Of a stretch of 64,000 nt of DNA, positions 46,579 to 55,863 are shown one piece after another. The stretch is taken from contig NZ_CP041387.1 in the NCBI RefSeq assembly GCF_007005445.1, positions 620,001-684,000 on the forward strand, in the 5' to 3' direction. The notes beneath the pieces are model-generated. The model made no database searches. It saw nothing but the letters and a program-made list of their open reading frames with translations, and had not been told where the DNA came from. This stretch comes from Rhodopseudomonas palustris (lineage in GTDB: Bacteria > Pseudomonadota > Alphaproteobacteria > Rhizobiales > Xanthobacteraceae). Within the stretch, counting starts at the first letter, position 1. Each line of letters begins with the position of its first letter. Both the position numbers and the translations under genes were made by a program.

Positions 46579-47700
46579 ATGAACGAGCCCATCATGAATG
46601 CTCCCTGGCAACCGCCCGCGGGAGAGCGCCCCGCCTTCGTATCGACGCAGCCGACCACCGGTATCCTGATCGACCGTGTCCGCAAGGTGTATTCGGCACG
46701 GAAGAGCAGCGCCGAAGTCGTCGCCCTCGACGATATCAGCCTGACCGTTCCGAAAGGCTCCATCCTCGGCGTGATCGGCCGCAGCGGCGCCGGCAAGTCG
46801 ACGCTGATCCGGCTGATCAACGGGCTGGACAAGCCGTCGAGCGGCCGCGTCGTCGTCAACGGCGTCGAAATCACCGCGCTGTCCGAACGCGATCTGCGCA
46901 CCGCGCGGCGCTCGATCGGCATGGTGTTTCAGCATTTCAACCTGCTGTCGTCGCGCACCGCCTACGGCAATGTCGCACTGCCGCTCGAGATCGCCGGCAC
47001 GCCGAAAGCTGAGATCGAAAAGCGCGTGCTGCCGCTCTTGGACATGGTCGGGCTCGCCGACAAGCGCGACCGCTATCCGGCGGAGCTGTCCGGCGGTCAG
47101 AAGCAGCGCGTCGGCATTGCCCGCGCACTCGCCACCGAGCCGTCGGTGCTGCTGTCGGACGAAGCCACGTCCGCGCTCGATCCGGAAACCACCGACCAGA
47201 TTCTCGAGCTATTGAAGCAGATCAATCGCGATCTGCATCTCACCATACTGTTCATCACCCACGAGATGGCGGTGGTGAAGGCGCTGGCCGACCGCGTCGC
47301 GGTGATCGAAGGGGGCCGCATTGTCGAGGACGGCGCAACCTTCGACGTGTTCGCCACCCCGCGCCACGAGGTGACGCGGCGGTTCGTTTCGTCGGTGACC
47401 GGCAGCGGCGCGCCGGACTGGCTCTTGGAAAAGCTGCAGCCGCATCAGCCGCCGGGTGGGCAGGCGGTGCTGCGCATCACCTTCAAGGGCAGCGACGCCA
47501 ACCAGCCGCTGCTGTCGCGGGTGTCGCGCGAGCTCGGCGTCAATCTCAACATTCTCTCGGGGCAGGTCGAGATGATCGCCGGCCATCCGTTCGGCACGCT
47601 GATTGTGTCGCTCGACGCCGCGCCCGAGGTGCTGCGCCAGGTGATCGCGCAACTGTCGGCCGGCAACAACCTGGTGGAGCAGCTCGGCTATGTCGCCTGA
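46579..47700 (+). CDS. metN: Methionine ABC transporter ATPase MetN
   Basis: This 373-aa ATPase belongs to the MetNIQ D-methionine/L-methionine importer. Walker A is [11 protein letters not shown], the signature is [15 protein letters not shown] and Walker B is [13 protein letters not shown]. The C-terminal 85 residues form the NIL/ACT-like regulatory domain ([19 protein letters not shown]) that senses methionine by trans-inhibition. Its end overlaps metI by 11 nt. An N-terminal extension of about 30 residues precedes the ATPase core; a second in-frame ATG lies at 46594. Confidence 0.92.
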   Translation: MNEPIMNAPWQPPAGERPAFVSTQPTTGILIDRVRKVYSARKSSAEVVALDDISLTVPKGSILGVIGRSGAGKSTLIRLINGLDKPSSGRVVVNGVEITALSERDLRTARRSIGMVFQHFNLLSSRTAYGNVALPLEIAGTPKAEIEKRVLPLLDMVGLADKRDRYPAELSGGQKQRVGIARALATEPSVLLSDEATSALDPETTDQILELLKQINRDLHLTILFITHEMAVVKALADRVAVIEGGRIVEDGATFDVFATPRHEVTRRFVSSVTGSGAPDWLLEKLQPHQPPGGQAVLRITFKGSDANQPLLSRVSRELGVNLNILSGQVEMIAGHPFGTLIVSLDAAPEVLRQVIAQLSAGNNLVEQLGYVA

Positions 47701-48358
47701 ACTCATTCGCATGATCGCGTCGTCGACGCTCGACACCCTCTACATGGTCGGGTTGGCGGGGTTGTTCGGCACGCTGATCGGCCTGCCGCTCGGCATCTTC
47801 CTCGCCACTTCTCAAACCGGTGAGCTGTTCGCCGCACCGATCGCCAATCGCCTGATCGGCGTCGTCGTCAATGCGACGCGTTCGACGCCGTTCATCATCC
47901 TGGTGGTGGCGATCGTGCCGCTGACCCGGCTAATCGCCGGCACTTCGATCGGCACCGCGGCGGCGACCGTGCCGCTGACGATCGCTGCGATCCCGTTCAT
48001 TGCCCGCGTCATCGAAGCGGCGATCCGCGAGGTCGATCACGGCCTGATCGAAGCGGCGCGTGCGTTCGGCGCCAGCCCGCTTCAGATCGTCCGCAAGGTG
48101 CTGTTGCCCGAAGCGATGCCGGCGGTGACGATGGCGCTGACGCTGACCATCGTCAGCCTGCTCGGCTATTCGGCGATGGTCGGTGCCGTCGGCGGCGGTG
48201 GTCTCGGCGACCTCGGGATTCGCTACGGCTATCAGCGCTTCATGCCGGAGGTGATGCTGACTGTGGTGCTGGTGCTGATCGCGCTGGTGCAGGGCGTGCA
48301 GACGCTCGGCGACACGCTGGCGCGCAAGCTCGATAAGCGCCGCATCCGCCGTCACTGA
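47690..48358 (+). CDS. metI: Methionine ABC transporter permease MetI
   Basis: This 222-aa five-to-six-span permease of the MetI type begins with [24 protein letters not shown]. It carries the cytoplasmic EAA-type coupling helix [24 protein letters not shown] and the family segment [20 protein letters not shown]. It overlaps the end of metN and precedes metQ by 28 nt, in the usual metNIQ order. Confidence 0.93.
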   Translation: MSPELIRMIASSTLDTLYMVGLAGLFGTLIGLPLGIFLATSQTGELFAAPIANRLIGVVVNATRSTPFIILVVAIVPLTRLIAGTSIGTAAATVPLTIAAIPFIARVIEAAIREVDHGLIEAARAFGASPLQIVRKVLLPEAMPAVTMALTLTIVSLLGYSAMVGAVGGGGLGDLGIRYGYQRFMPEVMLTVVLVLIALVQGVQTLGDTLARKLDKRRIRRH

Positions 48359-48386
48359 TTTCCATGTCTCGACCAGGAGCTTCTCA

Positions 48387-49160
48387 ATGCGCCGTCTTGC
48401 CGTTTCCCTGATCGCGCTGGCCTTCGCCGGCGCCGCCCATGCCGAGACCATCCGGGTCGGCGTCACCGCCGGTCCGCACGCCGAGATCCTCGACGTGGTC
48501 AAGAAGGTCGCCGCCGAGCGCGGCCTTGACATCAAGCCGGTCGAGTTCACCGACTACGTGGTGCCGAACCAGGCGCTGGCGCAGAAGGAGCTGGAGGCCA
48601 ATTCGTTTCAGCACGAGCCGTATCTGAAAGCGCAGGTCGCCAAGACCGGTTGGACCATCGTCAAGGTCGCCAACACCATCGCGTCGCCGCAGGGCGTGTA
48701 TTCGGTCAAGGTCAAGGCGCTCGCCGATCTGAAGCCGGGCGCCACCGTGGCGATCGCCAACGATCCGTCGAACGGCGCGCGTGGCCTACAGATCCTGGCG
48801 CTGCACGGCCTGATCAAGCTGAAGGACGGCGTCGGCGCCACTGCGACGGTCGCCGACATCATCGACAATCCGAAGAAGCTGAAATTCGTCGAACTCGACG
48901 CCGCCCAGCTGCCGCGCTCGTTGCAGGACGTCGATCTGGTCTCCATCAACAACAACTACGCGGTGCAGGCCGGCCTCGATCCGTCCAAGGATGCACTCGC
49001 CCGTGAGAACGTCGAAGGCCCCTGGGTCAACATCATCGCGGTGCGCGAAGAGGACAAGGACAAGCCCTGGGTCAAGCAACTGATCGACGCCTATCACTCC
49101 GACCCGGTCAAGCAGTTCGTCGAAACCCGGTTCAAGGGGACTTATATCCCGGCGTGGTGA
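48387..49160 (+). CDS. metQ: Methionine-binding protein MetQ
   Basis: This 257-aa NlpA/MetQ-family periplasmic binding protein has the signal peptide RRLAVSLIALAFAGAAHA. It lacks the lipobox cysteine, so it should be soluble or otherwise held, unlike E. coli MetQ. Family hallmarks are FTDYVVPNQALAQKELEANSFQH, IANDPSNGARGLQILALHGLIKL and INNNYAVQAGL. It closes the metNIQ operon. A REP-rich intergenic stretch follows. Confidence 0.92.
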   Translation: MRRLAVSLIALAFAGAAHAETIRVGVTAGPHAEILDVVKKVAAERGLDIKPVEFTDYVVPNQALAQKELEANSFQHEPYLKAQVAKTGWTIVKVANTIASPQGVYSVKVKALADLKPGATVAIANDPSNGARGLQILALHGLIKLKDGVGATATVADIIDNPKKLKFVELDAAQLPRSLQDVDLVSINNNYAVQAGLDPSKDALARENVEGPWVNIIAVREEDKDKPWVKQLIDAYHSDPVKQFVETRFKGTYIPAW

Positions 49161-49189
49161 GGCGAAGCGACTAGGCTCCACACACAAAC

Positions 49190-49305
49190 GTCATCCCCCG
49201 CGCATGCGGGGGATCTAGTATTCAAGTACTTCAGCTATTCTAGCGCGGTCCGTTTCGCCAATGATTCCCTGGAATACTGGATCGCCCGCTTTCGCGGGCG
49301 ATGAC
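49190..49305. repeat. REP-like inverted repeat, family B
   Basis: Arms of 34 nt at 49190-49223 and 49272-49305 are nearly complementary: they start GTCATCCCCCGCGCATGCGG and end GCGGGCGATGAC. The middle is AT-rich. It lies directly after metQ in the 340-nt gap 49161-49500, which contains only this and the next repeat. Confidence 0.8.
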
Positions 49306-49357
49306 GGCAGCGATCGGTACGCGCGCCTGCTTCGCTGGTCAATCACGTCCTCTCCCC

Positions 49358-49441
49358 GTCATTACGAGCGCAGCGAAGCAATCCACAAAGCCTCGTGTAC
49401 GGAGCTGGATGGCTTCGTCGGCTTTGCCTCCTCGCAATGAC
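49358..49441. repeat. REP-like inverted repeat, family A
   Basis: Arms GTCATTACGAGCGCAGCGAA... and ...CTCGCAATGAC, with the shared CTGGAT-GGCTTCG inner motif, form the third copy of family A in the window. It is between the convergent metQ and PaaK-like genes. Confidence 0.8.
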
Positions 49442-49500
49442 GGTTCGGAGAGGTGCGGCGGAACGCTGACGCTCCGCCGCCTGTTCCTCCGTCTTCTTCC

Positions 49501-50838
49501 TCAGCTCCACACCCCGCTGCGCCGGTCCTCGACCCGCTTGGCCTTGTGCGTGGCGCGCGGCAGGGTGTCGGGCTTCAGCACCGAGACTGCGGCCGAGACG
49601 CCGGTGATGGCCTTGAGCTTGCGTTCGAACCGGTCGGCGAGCGTGTGAGTCTCGCCGTTGTAGCCGTGGATGTGCTCGACCTCGACGGTGAGACGGTCGA
49701 GGTGATTGATCCGGTCGACCACCAGTCGATATTCGCCGGTCAGCTCATGATCCTGCCGCGCTACGGCTTCGACGTCGCTCGGGAACAGGTTGACGCCCTT
49801 GATGATCAGCATGTCGTCGCGTCGGCCGTGGACACCGTTGAGCCGGATCGCGGTGCGGCCGCAGCGGCACGGCTCCGGATTGAAGCTGACGATGTCGCCG
49901 GTGCGGAAACGGATCATCGGCCGCGCTGTTTTCTGCAGCGTGGTCAGCACCATTTCGCCGCGGTCTCCCGGCTTCACCGGCTCGCCGCTGTCGGGATCGA
50001 TCACTTCGACCAGGATGTGATCCTCGGCCCAGTGCAGGCCATCCTTTTGCTCGCACATCCCGGCGCAAGAGCCGAAGATGTCGGACAGACCGTAGTAATC
50101 ATACACCGAGGCGCCCCACAGTTGCTCGATGCGGTCGCGGGTCTCCCGGATCGAGCCGCCGGGCTCGCCGGCGACGAAGATCCGGCGCACAGCAAGGTCC
50201 TTGCGCAGGTCGTAGCCTTCCTTGATGGCGGTCTCGCCGAGATACCAAGCGTAAGACGGCGTGGTCCAGATCACGGTCGCCTGGAACTGGCGGAGGATCT
50301 GCAGCAGCCGGTCGGACGGCAACGTGCCGGCGTGGATCGTCAGTGCGCCGAGCTTCTGCGCGCCGAGCACGCACGGTCCGCCGATGAACAGAGAGAAGTT
50401 CAGCGAATGCACGTAGCGGTCGCTCGGCCGCATCCCGGACGACCAGAACTGCCGCGCCTCGTAGTCGATCCAGCCGTCGAAATCGGCCTGCGTGAACGGC
50501 GAGGCGGTGGGCACGCCGGTCGAGCCGGACGACGCGGAGATATAGACGATGTCACGTTCCGGCACTGCGACGAGGTCGCCGAATGGCGGCACCGCGAGCT
50601 GGCGATCGCGCAAGCTGCGCTTGTCGATGAAGGGAAAGCGGCGGATGTCGCCCAGCGATTTGATCTGGCTCGGCGAGACCTTCGCGGCGTCGAACGCGGC
50701 GCGATAGGCCGGCGAGCCCGCATAGGCGTGGGCGACGTGCTTTTGCAGCAGCGACAGTTTCAGCGCGTCCCAGTCGGCGCGCGATTGGGTTTCGAGCTTG
50801 GCGTCCCAGTACGGGCGCTCGTCGGAAGTCGCGGTCAT
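49501..50838 (-). CDS. PaaK-like aryl/phenylacetate-CoA ligase
   Basis: This 445-aa adenylate-forming CoA ligase of the phenylacetate-CoA ligase family has the P-loop SASSGSTGVPT, YDYYGLSDIFG, the zinc-type cysteine pair in EPCRCGRTAIRL, and the hinge GRRDDMLIIKGVNLFPSDVE. The C-terminal ACT-like domain ends normally. The acid it activates is unknown; phenylacetate, benzoate-type or heteroaromatic acids are possible. It is 93 nt downstream of a MetQ-like gene, an unexpected neighbour. No paa oxygenase genes are nearby. Confidence 0.88.
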   Translation of the reverse strand: MTATSDERPYWDAKLETQSRADWDALKLSLLQKHVAHAYAGSPAYRAAFDAAKVSPSQIKSLGDIRRFPFIDKRSLRDRQLAVPPFGDLVAVPERDIVYISASSGSTGVPTASPFTQADFDGWIDYEARQFWSSGMRPSDRYVHSLNFSLFIGGPCVLGAQKLGALTIHAGTLPSDRLLQILRQFQATVIWTTPSYAWYLGETAIKEGYDLRKDLAVRRIFVAGEPGGSIRETRDRIEQLWGASVYDYYGLSDIFGSCAGMCEQKDGLHWAEDHILVEVIDPDSGEPVKPGDRGEMVLTTLQKTARPMIRFRTGDIVSFNPEPCRCGRTAIRLNGVHGRRDDMLIIKGVNLFPSDVEAVARQDHELTGEYRLVVDRINHLDRLTVEVEHIHGYNGETHTLADRFERKLKAITGVSAAVSVLKPDTLPRATHKAKRVEDRRSGVWS

Positions 50839-50931
50839 GTGCGGTGGTCCTGAATGCGGACGACCGGCCGTGGGGCCGGTCGCGCTATCGATGGAAGGAT
50901 GAACAGGCGATCGTTGCGACGGCGTCCGGTG

Positions 50932-51717
50932 TCACCAGGTGGTGAGAATGGTGCCGTTGAAGCGTTGCTCGGTGAAGGCCTTGACCTCCGGCGAGCGATA
51001 GATTTCGACGAACTTCTTCAGCGTCGCATTGTCCTTGTTCTTGGCCTGCACCGCGAACACCAGGTTCCAGTTGGTGTCGGCGCCTTCGAGCAGCAGCGCG
51101 CTCTTCGGGTCGAGCCCGGCGCTGAGCGCGTAGTTGAGATTGACCGCGGAGAAGTCGAGGTCGTTCAGCGAGCGCGGCAACTGCGCGGCGTCGAGTTCGA
51201 CGATCTTCAGATGCCTGGGGTTCTCGGCGATGTCGGCGATCGTCGCCTTGATGCCGATGCCCGGCTTCAGCTTGATCAGCCCGGCCTTCTCGAACAGTTG
51301 CAACGCCCGGGCGCCGTTCGACGGATCGTTCGGGATTGCGGCACTGGCGCCGTCCTTGATATCGGCCAGCGTCTTGACCTTGTTCGAATAGATCCCGATC
51401 GGCACGATGATGCTCTTGGCGATCGACACGATATCGTAGCCGCGCTGTGCCACCTGGTTGTCCAGATAGGGTTGGTGCTGGAAGTTGTTGATGTCGAGAT
51501 CGTTCTGCGCCAGCGCCGCATTCGGCACCGTGTAGTCGGTGAATTCGGTGATCTTCACCTCGATGCCCTGCTTGGCGGCGAGGTCGCCGGCGTAGCGCAG
51601 GATCTCGGCGTACGGACCGGCGGTGGTGCCGATCCGGACCACTTCGGTGCTGAAAGCCGGGGTCGCGGCGGTGAGCGCGGCGAAAGCGGCCGCGGCGAGA
51701 ACGAGTTTACGTGCCAT
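50932..51717 (-). CDS. NlpA/MetQ-family periplasmic binding protein (second copy)
   Basis: This 261-aa paralog of the MetQ at 48387 has a signal peptide ending TPAFS and no lipobox. Shared segments are FTDYTVPNAALAQNDLDINNFQHQPYL and IPNDPSNGARALQLFEKAGL. It has no adjacent ATPase or permease, so it may use MetNI from upstream or bind a different ligand. It is probably co-transcribed with the PaaK-like ligase. The 251 nt upstream contain a small GACCA/TGGTC hairpin and nothing else clear. Confidence 0.88.
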   Translation of the reverse strand: MARKLVLAAAAFAALTAATPAFSTEVVRIGTTAGPYAEILRYAGDLAAKQGIEVKITEFTDYTVPNAALAQNDLDINNFQHQPYLDNQVAQRGYDIVSIAKSIIVPIGIYSNKVKTLADIKDGASAAIPNDPSNGARALQLFEKAGLIKLKPGIGIKATIADIAENPRHLKIVELDAAQLPRSLNDLDFSAVNLNYALSAGLDPKSALLLEGADTNWNLVFAVQAKNKDNATLKKFVEIYRSPEVKAFTEQRFNGTILTTW

Positions 51718-51968
51718 GGGAATTCAACCTCGATATGTGACCATCTCGGTGGTCGTGGTTTGCGGGGAAACTATCGGCCGCTTGATCCGGCGGCCATTTC
51801 GAAATCTGCGGCGGAGCGAGAGCGGGATTTCCCGATCCTGCGCTGCCGCAGAAGATTCGTGTCGTGGGTGCGGGTCATGGTGCCGGCCGCACCCCCGCGC
51901 CGATCACGACGCGAAGGCGGCTTTGGCGAGCCGTATTTGACTGGGGTGAGAAGTGCTGCCGCTACGGG

Positions 51969-52160
51969 CTATTGCAGCCGCGGACGGCCTTCCTTCCAGC
52001 AGCGGGTTGCGGCCTTCTGGGCGGCGACCAGCGAACCGAACGACTGCCGCTCCAGACTGTTGAAGTCGTGATGCGCGGCGAAGAAGCAGAACTTGCGCCC
52101 GTCCCGGACGACGATGCCGGCGGTGCGGGCTTGAACTTCGATAACGTAAGCGTCGGACAT
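51969..52160 (-). CDS. Small conserved-looking hypothetical protein
   Basis: This 63-aa soluble protein (SDAYVIEVQARTAGIVVRDG...FCFFAAHHDFNSLERQSF) reads like a compact beta-alpha fold. It resembles short hypothetical proteins of Bradyrhizobiaceae, but I cannot name a family. The ATG has GGGAGAG-like sequence upstream. Its location is between the MetQ paralog and another small ORF on the same strand. Confidence 0.6.
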   Translation of the reverse strand: MSDAYVIEVQARTAGIVVRDGRKFCFFAAHHDFNSLERQSFGSLVAAQKAATRCWKEGRPRLQ

Positions 52161-52231
52161 GACTCTCCCACTGGCAAAGCCAGCGCCTTCTGATCTCTGA
52201 TGATGTCGGTGGTGTCGAAACGGTGTCGGCG

Positions 52232-52393
52232 TCAGCCGAGATTCATTCGACAGCTACAACAGAGGCCGGAGCGGGAGAGTGCGTGTCCCGACGAGATCAC
52301 GCCGCGCGAGGCCGAGACGGCCGTGATGAGCGCAAGCGGAGTACCGAATTGCGGTGCAGTTAAGTCAGCAATGATTGAGATGTTGGCGTTCAT
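52232..52393 (-). CDS. Small hypothetical protein
   Basis: This 53-residue frame (MNANISIIADLTAPQFGTPLALI...) starts at an ATG with GGAGATC upstream, which is chosen over a start 30 nt earlier. It has a short hydrophobic segment and a CCSC motif near the end. No family is recognised. The 328 nt that follow to 52721 contain nothing I can support. Confidence 0.35.
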   Translation of the reverse strand: MNANISIIADLTAPQFGTPLALITAVSASRGVISSGHALSRSGLCCSCRMNLG

Positions 52394-52721
52394 GAGCCGA
52401 TCTCCGTCAACAAAGGAGCCCACGAGCCGTGTCGTGGCGCTTTAGCGATTAAACCCGCGGCGCAAGCTGCTCCGTCAAATCCCGCGATCCGAGCTCACGA
52501 AGAACATCGGACGAGCCAACTCTGCCAAACGCGGATGTGAAGTCAACGTGCGCGGAAAAATAAGATCGATTTGGCGCCGGATCGCGCCAGTGGGAAAACG
52601 CCGGCGTCGGCGCATCGCGCAAAGAGGAATTTCTGCTGCGCTGCCGTCGGTGGCGACGTGGCCTCCGCCCGGCGCTCGGCGCTGCCGCCGTCGGAACGTA
52701 CGATCAGATTCGCGTGTGCGA

Positions 52722-53534
52722 TCAGGGCTGCATTGTGGATCCGGACGGCCGTACCGCTCGCGCTGGAATTCCGGCACCGTCCGCCGGTGCAATCCCGCTG
52801 AAGTCGATTGCTTCGCCCCGCATCCGCGATAGCGTCGCAAGCGCCCGGTCGCGGTCGCCTTCGAGCAGTTCGCGATAGTGCGTCTCGGCTGCGTTCGGTC
52901 GGCGTTGCCGGATCGCCCGCAGCGTTGCCGCCATCAGGTCGGCGCTGTGCCGGCGGATTTTCCGGGTCTGGTAATCGAGCGGTGATTTCCAGATCGTCGT
53001 CCACACCGTCTGGTTGGCGAGGTCGGCGAGGAGTTCGACCAGCAGCTCGTTGCCGGAGCCGCGCGCGATGGTGCGCACGGCGCGCGTCGTGGTGCGCGCG
53101 AAGCTGATTGGATCGTCGATCTCGACACCTGCATTCAGCTCATCGCAGCGCCGCGCCAAAGTATCAACGAAGCTCTCGATCGGCGAGGTCGCCATCGTCC
53201 GCACCGCCAGCATCGACAGCGCGGTGCGGACGTTGAACAGGTCGGCGACGGATTTCAGCGAAAGCGGTTTGACGTAAGCGCCGCGGCGCGGATTGAGCTC
53301 GACCAGACGGCGCCGCTCGAGAATCCGGATCGCTTCGCGGATCGGGCCGCGGCTGACGCCGAAGTCACGTGCGAGGTCGAGTTCGACCAGACGTTCGCCC
53401 GCTTTACGACGTCCGGAGACGATATCCGCGCCGAGCTCTTCGGCGATCTGATCGGGCAGCGTGCGCAGAGAGAACCGGCCCACCGGGGCGCCGTCATCGT
53501 CGGCCGGGGGCCTGCGATAGTTGGTCGCTGCCAT
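52722..53534 (-). CDS. GntR-family regulator, FadR/FCD subgroup
   Basis: This 270-aa regulator has an N-terminal winged HTH (LPDQIAEELGADIVSGRRKAGERL, DFGVSRGPIREAIRILERRRLVELNPRRGAYV) and a C-terminal all-helical FCD ligand domain (LFNVRTALSMLAVRTMA). It is divergent from the Opp transporter-ligase-carboxylase genes and has a perfect palindrome in front of it, so it probably represses both itself and that operon until its organic-acid or CoA-ester ligand appears. GAGGAG precedes ATG 53534. Confidence 0.9.
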   Translation of the reverse strand: MAATNYRRPPADDDGAPVGRFSLRTLPDQIAEELGADIVSGRRKAGERLVELDLARDFGVSRGPIREAIRILERRRLVELNPRRGAYVKPLSLKSVADLFNVRTALSMLAVRTMATSPIESFVDTLARRCDELNAGVEIDDPISFARTTTRAVRTIARGSGNELLVELLADLANQTVWTTIWKSPLDYQTRKIRRHSADLMAATLRAIRQRRPNAAETHYRELLEGDRDRALATLSRMRGEAIDFSGIAPADGAGIPARAVRPSGSTMQP

Positions 53535-53593
53535 GATGTCTCCTCGGGCTCCGTGACGCGCCTCGCGCGTTGCTGGCCCTTCGTAGCGTGACA

Positions 53594-53613
53594 GTCGATT
53601 GTTGACAATCGAC
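53594..53613. promoter_or_regulatory. Palindromic GntR operator candidate
   Basis: GTCGATTGT and ACAATCGAC are perfect 9-nt inverted arms separated by TG (20 bp in all). The core TTGT-N2-ACAA resembles FCD-type GntR operators. It lies 60 bp upstream of the regulator gene and about 164 bp upstream of the divergent oppD-like gene. Confidence 0.7.
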
Positions 53614-53776
53614 AAACGGTGTCCTTTGATGATGGCGCCGACGCCGGGCAGAGACCGGCGACAAGCCGCAACAGGCGACGGCCCGCACGCTGACGCGGCG
53701 GATCAAGGGAGGACATGGCGATGACGTTCGCGCAGTTGCGAACCCGCACTCGATATGTCGGGGCGATGGCGCGGTG

Positions 53777-54817
53777 ATGTCGCGCGGTCATGCCGTCGAA
53801 TTGAATCGCGCAGCCGTACCGGCTGTCGCCGCGGCGCCGCTTCTTGCGGTGCGGGATCTGTCGCTGTCTTTCGCCACCGCTGGCGGCTCGCTGCCGATCA
53901 CCCGCAACGTCGGCTTCTCGATCGCTCCCGGCGAGCGCGTCGGCCTGGTCGGCGAGAGCGGCTGCGGCAAGACGGTGACGGGTCTGTCGCTGCTGCGGCT
54001 GCTGCCGGCGCACAATGCGCAGGTGCGCGGCGAGATCGTGTTCGACGGCGTTGATCTGTTGAAGCTGTCGCCGCGGCGGATGCGAGCGGTGCGCGGCCGC
54101 GACATTGCGATGATCTTCCAGGAGCCGATGAGCGCGCTCGATCCGGTGTTCACCGTCGGCGATCAGATCAGCGAAGCCTATCGGGTACATTTTCCGGTGA
54201 GCCGGGCCGAGGGCCGCGACCGCGCGATCGAGGCGCTGCGCGAGGTCGGCATTCCGGCGCCGGAGCGGCGCTGCGACGAGTATCCGCACCAACTCTCCGG
54301 CGGGATGCGGCAGCGCGTGATGATCGCGATGGCGCTGATCTGCAAGCCGAAGCTTTTGATCGCGGACGAGCCGACCACGGCGCTCGACGTCACCGTACAG
54401 GCGCAGATCACCGACCTGTTGCGGTCGCTGAGCGAGCGAACCGGCACTGCGCTGATCTTCATCACCCATGATCTCGGTGTCGTCGCCGAAACCTGCACCC
54501 GGATGATCACGATGTATGCCGGCGAAGTCGTCGAAGATGCGCCGGTCGACGACGTGCTGACGCGGCCGCGCCATCCGTACACCTCGGGTCTGCTGCGTTC
54601 GTTGCCTGGGCTCAGCGCCCGACGCGGCGTGCTGTCGTCGATTCCCGGTCGGGTGCCGTCGCCGAATGCGATGCCGGCCGGCTGCCGCTTTCGCGCGCGC
54701 TGCGCCCATGCGGCGGTCGGCTGCGAGCGTGAGCAGGCGATGGTCGAGGTCGATGCTGGCCATGGCGCTCGCTGCTGGCGCGCGACCGAGTTGGCTTTGC
54801 CGGGAGCGGTGAATTGA
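53777..54817 (+). CDS. Opp/Dpp-type ABC transporter ATPase (OppD-like)
   Basis: This 346-aa ATPase has Walker A GESGCGKTVTG, signature LSGGMRQRVMIAMAL, Walker B LLIADEPTTALDV and the C-terminal oligopeptide-transporter extension with CRFRARCAHA, whose cysteines bind an Fe-S cluster in some family members. It is the first gene of the operon oppDF-A-BC. ATG 53777 is preferred to GTG 53774. The end overlaps the next gene (TTGA). Confidence 0.9.
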   Translation: MSRGHAVELNRAAVPAVAAAPLLAVRDLSLSFATAGGSLPITRNVGFSIAPGERVGLVGESGCGKTVTGLSLLRLLPAHNAQVRGEIVFDGVDLLKLSPRRMRAVRGRDIAMIFQEPMSALDPVFTVGDQISEAYRVHFPVSRAEGRDRAIEALREVGIPAPERRCDEYPHQLSGGMRQRVMIAMALICKPKLLIADEPTTALDVTVQAQITDLLRSLSERTGTALIFITHDLGVVAETCTRMITMYAGEVVEDAPVDDVLTRPRHPYTSGLLRSLPGLSARRGVLSSIPGRVPSPNAMPAGCRFRARCAHAAVGCEREQAMVEVDAGHGARCWRATELALPGAVN

Positions 54818-55863
54818 CACATTCAGCCCCGGCCGATCCGAGCGAGATCATCGCGGTGCGCGATCTGCGCATCCTGTTTCCGACTCGCGACGGCCACGAC
54901 ACCGTCAAGGCCGTCGACGGCATGGACTTCGAGGTTCGCACCAGCGAGACCTTCGGCATCATCGGCGAATCCGGATCGGGCAAGACCACGCTGGGACGCG
55001 CTTTGGTGTCGCTGCTGAAGCCCACAGAAGGGCAGATCCTGCATCAGGGCGTCGATCCTGCCGCGCTCGGCGCCAAAGCGTTCCGCAAGCATCGCCGCGA
55101 CTACCAGATCGTGTTTCAGGATCCCAATGCGGCGCTCAACCCGCGGATGACCATCATCGACAGCGTGGTGGAGCCGCTGGAGATCGTCGGCGAGGGCGAC
55201 GCGGCGTCACGCCGCCGCCGCGGCATCGCGGCGCTGGAGCGCGTCGGCCTGTCTCCGGAGGCCGCCGATCGCTATCCGCACCAGCTCTCTGGCGGACAGA
55301 AACAGCGCGTCAACATCGCGCGGGTGCTGACGCTGCGTCCCAAGGTCATCGTCTGCGACGAGGTGGTGGCGGCGCTCGACGTCTCGATCCGCGGCGACGT
55401 GCTCAACCTGTTCGCCGATCTGCAGCGCGAGTTCGGTCTCACCTACGTATTCATCACCCACGACATCTCGGTGGTGTCGCACATCTCGGACCGGATTGCC
55501 GTCACCTATCTAGGCAAGCTGATGGAGCTCGGCCCGGCCGAAGACGTGATCGAGCATCCGCTGCATCCCTATACGCGCGCGCTATTGTCGGCCGAGCCGA
55601 TTCCGTTGCCGTCGCATCTGCGGGTCGATCGCCGCATCATTCTCGAAGGCGAGATTCCGAGCCCGGTGGCGCCGCCGTCAGGCTGCCGGTTTCGCACCCG
55701 CTGCCCTTCGGTGCAGCCGCGTTGCGCCGCCGAGGTGCCGGCGTGGCGCGAGGTCAGGCCGGGACACCGCGTCGCCTGTCATTTCGCGACCACGGGCGGT
55801 CCGCCACCCGATCAACGACAAGCAGAAAACACAACAATCATGGGAGGACTAACATGCGCGTGA
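54814..55863 (+). CDS. Opp/Dpp-type ABC transporter ATPase (OppF-like)
   Basis: This 349-aa ATPase has [44 protein letters not shown] and the C-terminal cysteine motif CRFRTRCPSVQPRC. The start is TTG at 54814 overlapping the stop of the previous gene, with GGGAGCGG upstream; no ATG is available at the right place. Its own end overlaps the start of the binding-protein gene by 10 nt. Confidence 0.88.
   Translation: MTHSAPADPSEIIAVRDLRILFPTRDGHDTVKAVDGMDFEVRTSETFGIIGESGSGKTTLGRALVSLLKPTEGQILHQGVDPAALGAKAFRKHRRDYQIVFQDPNAALNPRMTIIDSVVEPLEIVGEGDAASRRRRGIAALERVGLSPEAADRYPHQLSGGQKQRVNIARVLTLRPKVIVCDEVVAALDVSIRGDVLNLFADLQREFGLTYVFITHDISVVSHISDRIAVTYLGKLMELGPAEDVIEHPLHPYTRALLSAEPIPLPSHLRVDRRIILEGEIPSPVAPPSGCRFRTRCPSVQPRCAAEVPAWREVRPGHRVACHFATTGGPPPDQRQAENTTIMGGLTCA

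Noticed and set aside
51718..51968. Riboswitch before the second MetQ gene
   Set aside because: Only a short GACCA/TGGTC hairpin is visible; no conserved riboswitch core was found.
52475..52840. Minus-strand frame after the GntR gene
   Set aside because: It is mostly antiparallel to noncoding sequence and the regulator's tail and is Arg-rich without domain.
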